A stretch of DNA of 64,000 nucleotides from Henriciella sp. (GTDB lineage Bacteria; Pseudomonadota; Alphaproteobacteria; Caulobacterales; Hyphomonadaceae), in assembly GCA_013214545.1 (NCBI GenBank), contig JABSQB010000009.1, positions 1 to 64,000 of the forward strand, written 5' to 3'. Under the pieces are notes generated by a model. The model was not told the DNA's origin, did no database searches, and saw nothing but the letters and a program-made list of their open reading frames with translations. Of this stretch, positions 57,874 through 64,000 are shown in pieces; within the stretch, counting starts at the first letter, position 1, and the number at the start of each line of letters is the position of its first letter. The position numbers were made by a program, and so were the translations under genes.

Positions 57874-59318
57874 GCGAGGTCGCATCCCGGCGGATTGATC
57901 CGAACGCCCCAACAACCTGGCGGCAATCTTTTGAAGTCTACCTGAAATGGTCGATGCTCGCCATGCTGGCGCTCGGCTTTGCCAGCGGTCTGCCGCTGAT
58001 GATGGTGTTTCAAAAACTGTCATTCTGGCTCCGTGAAGTCGGCATCGATCGAACCACGATCGGTGGATTGTATGCGGTGTCCTTCGCCTATTCCCTGAAG
58101 TTTCTCTGGGCCCCGGCGGTTGACCGGATTCCATTACCTTTCTTGAACTCGATGCTCGGCCAGCGCCGCAGCTGGATGCTTCTGGCAATCGCCGGAACCA
58201 CGATCGGATTATTTACGATCGGCGCCTCCAATCCGGCCGTGGCTTTGTTGCCGACGGTTATCGGCGCCCTGATCCTGGCCTTTTCTGGCGCGACGCTCGA
58301 CATCTCGGTGGATGCCTGGCGGATTGAATCAGCGCCGAATGACGAGCAAGCCAACATGGCCGCGGTGTATAATCTTGGATACCGTTTCGCGATCATGTTC
58401 TCCGGCTTCGGCATGGTCCTCGCCGACCAGGCAAGCTGGCACATCGCCTATATCACCATGGCCGCGGTTATGGCCGTCCTCGGGGTCATCGTAATTTTCT
58501 TCATTCGCGAGCCCGATCATTCAGATCGCAAAGAAGAGCCCGGCAAACCGTTTGCACTGAAGGTTCGCGACGCCGTCATTGAACCTTTCTGGCAGATCGT
58601 CAGCAAATTCGGGGTCTGGATCATTGCGGTCGCAGGCATCGTCACCCTCTATCGCATCAGCGATTTCACGATGGGCGTTATGGCCAGCCCATTCTACGTG
58701 GACCTTGGATACACCGGCACCACAGTCGGTTATGTGCAGGGTTTGCTTGGTCCGTGGCCGATCATTGTTGGCGGTTTTGTCGGCGGTTTCGTCGCTGTGC
58801 GCTACAGCCTGATGCCAGCATTGCTGGCTGGCGCCGTGCTGACATTGCTCACCAATGGCGCGTTTGCAGGCCTCGCGATCGCCGCCGGACCAAATCTCGA
58901 TATCGTCGCCAATGCGGTCTCAAACAATATTGAGCTGCCGCCGGACATTACGGTCGACACACCACCTGTCTGGGGGCTGATTTCGGTAATCGTCGCCGAC
59001 AATCTCGCCGCCGGTTATGTCGGGTCGGTCTTCATCGCCTACATGTCGTCGCTGACGGATCGCCAGTTTGCGGCCACGCAATATGCCCTGCTGAGCTCCG
59101 CCTACTCATTCTTCTGTAAGCTGGCTGCCACCACAACCTCCGGTCCGCTCTCTGAAGCGATTGGCTGGGCGGGATTCTTCACCGTGACAGCATTGTATAC
59201 GATACCACCTGCGATCCTGATCTTGATCGTAATGCGATACGGCCCTGACAATGCCAAAGGCATTCGCAAGGAACCGGCGGAGGAAGAGGAAGAACCGGCC
59301 GCTGCCGCGTCTGGCTGA
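57870..59318 (+). CDS. AmpG family muropeptide MFS transporter
   Basis: MLALGFASGLPLMMVFQKLSFWLREVGIDRTTIGGLYAVSFAYSLKFLWAPAVDRIPLPF; GTG start at 57870. Confidence 0.9.
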   Translation: MSEVASRRIDPNAPTTWRQSFEVYLKWSMLAMLALGFASGLPLMMVFQKLSFWLREVGIDRTTIGGLYAVSFAYSLKFLWAPAVDRIPLPFLNSMLGQRRSWMLLAIAGTTIGLFTIGASNPAVALLPTVIGALILAFSGATLDISVDAWRIESAPNDEQANMAAVYNLGYRFAIMFSGFGMVLADQASWHIAYITMAAVMAVLGVIVIFFIREPDHSDRKEEPGKPFALKVRDAVIEPFWQIVSKFGVWIIAVAGIVTLYRISDFTMGVMASPFYVDLGYTGTTVGYVQGLLGPWPIIVGGFVGGFVAVRYSLMPALLAGAVLTLLTNGAFAGLAIAAGPNLDIVANAVSNNIELPPDITVDTPPVWGLISVIVADNLAAGYVGSVFIAYMSSLTDRQFAATQYALLSSAYSFFCKLAATTTSGPLSEAIGWAGFFTVTALYTIPPAILILIVMRYGPDNAKGIRKEPAEEEEEPAAAASG

Positions 59319-59327
59319 TCCGAGGGT

Positions 59328-61601
59328 CTAGCCCCCAACCTGATCAATATCGAACGCTGCGACCGTGGCGAGGTTTACGATATCGTTCACCGTGGCGCCC
59401 AGAGAGGCAATCTGTACCGGCTTTGACATACCGAGCAGGACCGGACCGATAATTGTCGCGCGCGACATGCCTTCGAGCAGCTTGGTCGAAATCGAGGCCG
59501 AGTGAATGGCTGGCATGATCAGCACGTTGGCTTCGCCGGACAGGCGCGAGAACGGATAGAGCACTTTGTGCATCGGGTTCAGCGCGACGTCGGCGGCAAT
59601 ATCGCCCTCATACTCAAAGTCGCAGTCGCCGCAGGCATCCATGATTGCAACCGCTTCGCGCACTTTCTCGGCCCGTTCACCCATGGGATTGCCGAAAGTC
59701 GAGTAGGACAAGAAAGCCACGCGCGGGACGAAGCCGAGGCGTTTCACAGCCTTTGCCGCTTCTTTCGCAATGCCTGCGAGTTGCTCGCCATCCGGCAGCT
59801 CATTGACGCTGGTATCGGCAATGAAGATGGTCTTGCCGCGATTGATCACCATCGACATACCGATGACGTCCGCGTCCGGCTGAGGGTCGAGCGAGAGCCG
59901 CACATCAGTCAGGCAGACATCATAGTTCCGGGTGACCCCGGTGACCATGCCATCCGCGTCGCCATTGGCGAGCATGCAGCACCCGAACACGTTCCGGTCT
60001 TGATTGACCAGACGCTGAGCATCACGTTTGAGATAGCCGCGGCGCTGCAAACGGGCATAGAGATAGTCGGTATAATCAGCGTTGCGATCCGACAGGCGGG
60101 CATTGACGATGTCGAGCGCGCCTTCCGGGACGCCCATTTGCTTCATTGTCCGCTCAACCTGGGCCTGGCGCCCGATCAGGATGGGCTGGCCAAGGCCTTG
60201 CTGTTTGAACGTCCAAGCCGCGCGAACGACTTGTGGTTCTTCGCCTTCAGCAAACACGATCCGTTTTTGGTCTCGGCGAACGGCGGATTGAACACCCTGC
60301 AAGAAAGAGGCGGTCGGGTCGAGGCGGCGCGCCAGCGAGTGACGATACTCTTCCATATCCTCGATCGGCTTTCGGGCGACGCCGGTATCCATCGCTGCCT
60401 GCGCCACGAAGGGGGGAATAAAGCTGATCAGGCGCGGGTCGAACGGAGTCGGGATGATGTAGTCATTGCCGAATTGTGGACGGGCGCCGTGATAGGCTGC
60501 GGCCACTTCGTCAGGCACATCTTCGCGGGCGAGTTCGGCCAGAGCGCGAGCGGCAGCGACTTTCATTTCCTCATTGATCGAGCGCGCACGGACATCCAGT
60601 GCGCCGCGGAAGATGTAAGGGAAACCGAGCACATTATTGACCTGGTTCGGATAGTCCGACCGCCCGGTCGCAATGATGGCGTCGCCGCGCACCGCCTTGA
60701 TTTCTTCCGGTGTGATTTCAGGATCCGGATTGGCCATGGCGAAAATGATCGGATTCTTGGCCATGGTTTTGACCATGTCCTGCGTCACCGCGCCTTTAAC
60801 CGACAGGCCAAGGAAACAATCGACCCCGTCCATCGCCTCCGCCAGCGTGCGCTTTTTGGTTTTGACCGTGAACGCGGACTTGAACTGGTCCATCTTCTCC
60901 GTCCGGCCTTCGTAAAGAATGCCGGCACTATCGGCCATCAGAATGTTTTCAGCCTTCACACCAAGATGGCGAATGAGGCCTGCCACTGACAATCCAGCCG
61001 CACCAGCCCCCGACACTGCGACAGTCAGATCCTCTAATCGCCGCCCGGTAATTGCACAGGCATTGATGATCCCGGCGGCTGCGATAATCGCGGTCCCGTG
61101 CTGGTCATCGTGGAACACGGGGATATCGAGCTCATCGCGCAGACGCTGTTCGATGATAAACGCCTCGGGCGAGGCAATGTCTTCCAGATTGATGCCGCCC
61201 CAGGTCGCGCCAATGTTGCGCACCACGGTGCAAAACTCATCAATATCCTTGGTCTCGACTTCGACGTCGAAACTATCAATGTCGGCGAAGCGTTTGAACA
61301 GAACCGACTTGCCTTCCATGACGGGCTTAGACGCCATCGCGCCCAGATCGCCTAGGCCAAGGATTGCCGTCCCGTTTGAGATCACGGCGACCATGTTTCC
61401 TTTCGACGTATAGTCGTAGGCAAGGTCCGCATCCTTGCCGATCGCCTCAACGGGAACAGCAACACCTGGACTATAAGCCAGAGACAGATCGCGCTGCGTC
61501 TGCATCGGCTTGGTCGGCATCATCGAGATTTTGCCAGGGGTCGGCTGGGCGTGGAAATCAAGCGCTTCTTGATCGGTGAAGCTGGGACGCTTGTTGGTCA
61601 T
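59328..61601 (-). CDS. maeB: NADP-dependent malic enzyme (with C-terminal phosphotransacetylase-like domain)
   Basis: YSPGVAVPVEAIGKDADLAYDYTSKGNMVAVISNGTAILGLGDLGAMASKPVMEGKSVLFKRFADIDSFDVE; C-terminal PTA-like region. Confidence 0.95.
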   Translation of the reverse strand: MTNKRPSFTDQEALDFHAQPTPGKISMMPTKPMQTQRDLSLAYSPGVAVPVEAIGKDADLAYDYTSKGNMVAVISNGTAILGLGDLGAMASKPVMEGKSVLFKRFADIDSFDVEVETKDIDEFCTVVRNIGATWGGINLEDIASPEAFIIEQRLRDELDIPVFHDDQHGTAIIAAAGIINACAITGRRLEDLTVAVSGAGAAGLSVAGLIRHLGVKAENILMADSAGILYEGRTEKMDQFKSAFTVKTKKRTLAEAMDGVDCFLGLSVKGAVTQDMVKTMAKNPIIFAMANPDPEITPEEIKAVRGDAIIATGRSDYPNQVNNVLGFPYIFRGALDVRARSINEEMKVAAARALAELAREDVPDEVAAAYHGARPQFGNDYIIPTPFDPRLISFIPPFVAQAAMDTGVARKPIEDMEEYRHSLARRLDPTASFLQGVQSAVRRDQKRIVFAEGEEPQVVRAAWTFKQQGLGQPILIGRQAQVERTMKQMGVPEGALDIVNARLSDRNADYTDYLYARLQRRGYLKRDAQRLVNQDRNVFGCCMLANGDADGMVTGVTRNYDVCLTDVRLSLDPQPDADVIGMSMVINRGKTIFIADTSVNELPDGEQLAGIAKEAAKAVKRLGFVPRVAFLSYSTFGNPMGERAEKVREAVAIMDACGDCDFEYEGDIAADVALNPMHKVLYPFSRLSGEANVLIMPAIHSASISTKLLEGMSRATIIGPVLLGMSKPVQIASLGATVNDIVNLATVAAFDIDQVGG

Positions 61602-61721
61602 ATGTGAATCGCCTTTCAAGGCTCTTTCAAAATTTGTGGAGCCTCATAAGCCTGTCCGCAAGGGGGGACAACCCGTGCGCATTGCTTTATTCGATTCTGT
61701 TCGTGAAGGATTCGCAAGACC

Positions 61722-64000
61722 GTGCCCGATACCGCCGCTTCTGTTAAAAAGCCAAAAGCACCGACGCCCTTCATGGCGCAATACCTTGCCATCAAGGCAA
61801 AGCACGGCGATGCATTATTGTTTTTTCGCATGGGCGACTTCTACGAACTGTTCTTCGAAGACGCTGTTCGCGCAGCCGAAATTCTCGACATCACTTTAAC
61901 GTCAAGAGGCGAACACGAAGGCAAGCCCATCCCAATGGCCGGGGTGCCCTATCATGCGGCGGAAGGGTATTTGGCGCGCCTGATCAAGTCCGGCGGACGC
62001 GTCGCGGTGTGCGAGCAGACTGAAAGCCCGGCAGAAGCAAAGAAACGCGGGTCCAAAGCGATTGTGAACCGGGAGATCGTGCGCATCGTGACGCCCGGCA
62101 CAATTACCGAAGACAGTCTCCTGCCCCCTCGCCAGGGACAAGCCCTCGTTGCGGTTGCCTTCACGTCTGGCGGCGCCGACGCCGCTTTGGCGGCCTGCGA
62201 CGTCTCAACGGGCCAGTTCGAAGTCCGCCCGTTCGCGCCGGAAAGCTATGCAGAAACCGTCGGCGCGCTTCCGGTCACGGAACTGCTGATCACCGAAAGC
62301 GATGCTGACCGACCGCTCGTCCGCTTGGCGCAGGAAAACCTGCGGCTGCCGCAAACCTATCGCCCGAACAGCGCCGCGAATGCCAAATCGGGTGAGCGCC
62401 TGTTGAAGGACGCATTCAAAGTCGCAGCGCTGGACTCGTTTGGCATTTTCACCAAAGCTGAATTATCCGCCTGCGCCCTTCTGCTCGACTATCTCTCAAT
62501 TACGCAGGCCGGGGACGATATTCGCCTCGATCCACCCCGCCGCAGCGCGTCGACGAGCGGCCTCTCCATCGACCCTGCGACGCGGGCCAGCCTTGAGATC
62601 GATACGGCGCTCGATGGCACGCGCCGCGGCACGCTTTTGGCGACGGTGGATCGCACGCTCACCGCGCCTGGCGCCCGCTTGCTTGCGGCGCGCATTGCCC
62701 GGCCTGAAACAGACGCGTCCATCATCAGCGACCGGCATGACGGGATAGAGTACTTCCTGGCCAATGATCATTTGCGCGAGACCGTGCGCGCAGCGTTGAA
62801 AGCAGCGCCCGACCTTGAGCGAGCCAGATCGCGCATTCGCCTTGGCCGCGGCGGACCAAGAGATCTCGCTGCGATTGGTGCGGCCCTGCGCGCGGGTGAG
62901 CACGCTGTGGCAGAGGTGGCTCGCGCCGCCACCAACCCACCGCCGCTGATCGAGGCCGCTCTGCAAGCGCTGACGCTGACAAATGAACCTGATCTTGCTG
63001 CTCTGGTTGGAGATCTGGCGAAAGCGCTCGATGAAGACCTGCCGGCCCTCGCGCGCGATGGTGGCTTCATTGCGACCGGCTGGGATGAAGCGCTGGATGA
63101 AGCGCGCGCGCTCAAGTCTGACAGTCGCCGTATCATCGCCCAGCTGCAAACCCGATATGCCGGCGAGACCGGAATTGCCGGACTAAAGATCAAGTTCAAC
63201 AGTGTGCTGGGCTATTTCATTGATGTAACGGCGCGCCATGCCGATCCCATGATGCAGCCGCCTTTGGCTGAGACGTTCATCCATCGCCAGACGCTGGCAT
63301 CCAATGTCCGCTTCTCGACGACGGAACTGTCCGAACTTGCCGGCAAGATCTCGCGCGCCGACGATATTGCCAAAGGCCGGGAGCTCGCGATCTTCCAACG
63401 TTTCTGCGAGCGCGTTGAAGCGCAGTCAGAACCGTTAAGCCGTGCAGCCGCGGCCCTGGCAGAGATCGACACAGCCGCAGCGAGTGCAGAATGGGCAAGC
63501 GAGATTGGCGGTGTTCGGCCTGTTCTGTCAGCGGATCCCGTGTTCGAAGCCAATGGCTTGCGCCACCCCGTTGTCGAGGCGGCGCTGCGCAAACAAGGCG
63601 ACGGCTTCACGGCAAATGACCTGACCCTTGATGCGAGCGGCGAGATGGCGCCTCGCCTCGCCCTAGTCACCGGGCCGAACATGGCGGGTAAGTCGACCTA
63701 TCTGCGCCAGGCTTGCCTCGCCGTGATCCTCGCGCAAGCCGGCCTTTATGTCCCGGCTCGACAGCTGACCCTCGGCATCGCAGATCGCGTATTTTCCCGC
63801 GTTGGCGCCAGCGATGATCTCTCGCGCGGCCGGTCTACTTTTATGGTCGAGATGGTTGAGACCGCGGCCATCCTCACCCAGGCAACCGCCCAGTCCTTTG
63901 TCATTCTGGATGAAGTCGGGCGTGGAACATCAACCTATGACGGGCTCGCCATCGCTTGGGCCGCCGTCGAGCATTTGCACAATACCAATAAGTGCCGGGC
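61722..64000 (+). CDS. mutS: DNA mismatch repair protein MutS (3' end beyond window)
   Basis: GTG start; [87 protein letters not shown]. Runs off the right edge so absent from the ORF track. Confidence 0.96.
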   Translation, partial: MPDTAASVKKPKAPTPFMAQYLAIKAKHGDALLFFRMGDFYELFFEDAVRAAEILDITLTSRGEHEGKPIPMAGVPYHAAEGYLARLIKSGGRVAVCEQTESPAEAKKRGSKAIVNREIVRIVTPGTITEDSLLPPRQGQALVAVAFTSGGADAALAACDVSTGQFEVRPFAPESYAETVGALPVTELLITESDADRPLVRLAQENLRLPQTYRPNSAANAKSGERLLKDAFKVAALDSFGIFTKAELSACALLLDYLSITQAGDDIRLDPPRRSASTSGLSIDPATRASLEIDTALDGTRRGTLLATVDRTLTAPGARLLAARIARPETDASIISDRHDGIEYFLANDHLRETVRAALKAAPDLERARSRIRLGRGGPRDLAAIGAALRAGEHAVAEVARAATNPPPLIEAALQALTLTNEPDLAALVGDLAKALDEDLPALARDGGFIATGWDEALDEARALKSDSRRIIAQLQTRYAGETGIAGLKIKFNSVLGYFIDVTARHADPMMQPPLAETFIHRQTLASNVRFSTTELSELAGKISRADDIAKGRELAIFQRFCERVEAQSEPLSRAAAALAEIDTAAASAEWASEIGGVRPVLSADPVFEANGLRHPVVEAALRKQGDGFTANDLTLDASGEMAPRLALVTGPNMAGKSTYLRQACLAVILAQAGLYVPARQLTLGIADRVFSRVGASDDLSRGRSTFMVEMVETAAILTQATAQSFVILDEVGRGTSTYDGLAIAWAAVEHLHNTNKCR

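Noticed and set aside
59502-60989. 495-aa plus-strand ORF opposite maeB
   Set aside because: Antisense shadow frame of a strongly conserved malic enzyme; no recognisable domain.
1-64000. Mobile elements, prophage, CRISPR or defence islands
   Set aside because: No transposase, integrase, phage structural, cas or restriction genes and no regularly spaced repeats were visible; content is core metabolic and envelope genes.
1-64000. tRNA or rRNA genes
   Set aside because: Intergenic gaps are short and none showed recognisable cloverleaf or rRNA sequence by eye; a tRNAscan run would be decisive.

Overview
This is a gene-dense, high-GC window that looks alphaproteobacterial. Product signatures point towards Hyphomonadaceae/Caulobacterales-type bacteria: an ATPase inhibitor zeta homologue, a TIGR02301-like protein, a CC0125/CC1285-like lipoprotein and a GTTC-N7-GTTC SOS box. 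Nearly all of the window is protein coding. Recognisable blocks are: an indolepyruvate ferredoxin oxidoreductase (cut by the left edge) divergent from an Lrp/AsnC regulator; a three-gene RND efflux operon; phoR-rluA-pstCAB-phoU-phoB; a purC-sulfotransferase-purS operon; icd; rimO; a TetR/PhyH/2-hydroxyacid dehydrogenase/aldehyde dehydrogenase module; an lpoA-like/rsmI/yraN/BON/gshB block; comM; ampG; maeB; and the 5' part of mutS (cut by the right edge). I saw no rRNA, tRNA, CRISPR array, prophage or transposon, and no convincing new multi-gene system. The best leads are: (1) two conserved genes, a sulfotransferase and yraN, each broken by one in-frame stop at a conserved residue; (2) a Rieske protein whose catalytic-iron motif precedes its Rieske domain, the reverse of the classical order; (3) a canonical EF-hand loop inserted in an M13 peptidase; (4) candidate SOS, Pho and TetR/CtrA regulatory sites; (5) a bulged long hairpin in an intergenic region; and (6) three small low-complexity charged secreted proteins. 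All family calls come from reading motifs by eye, with no database search.
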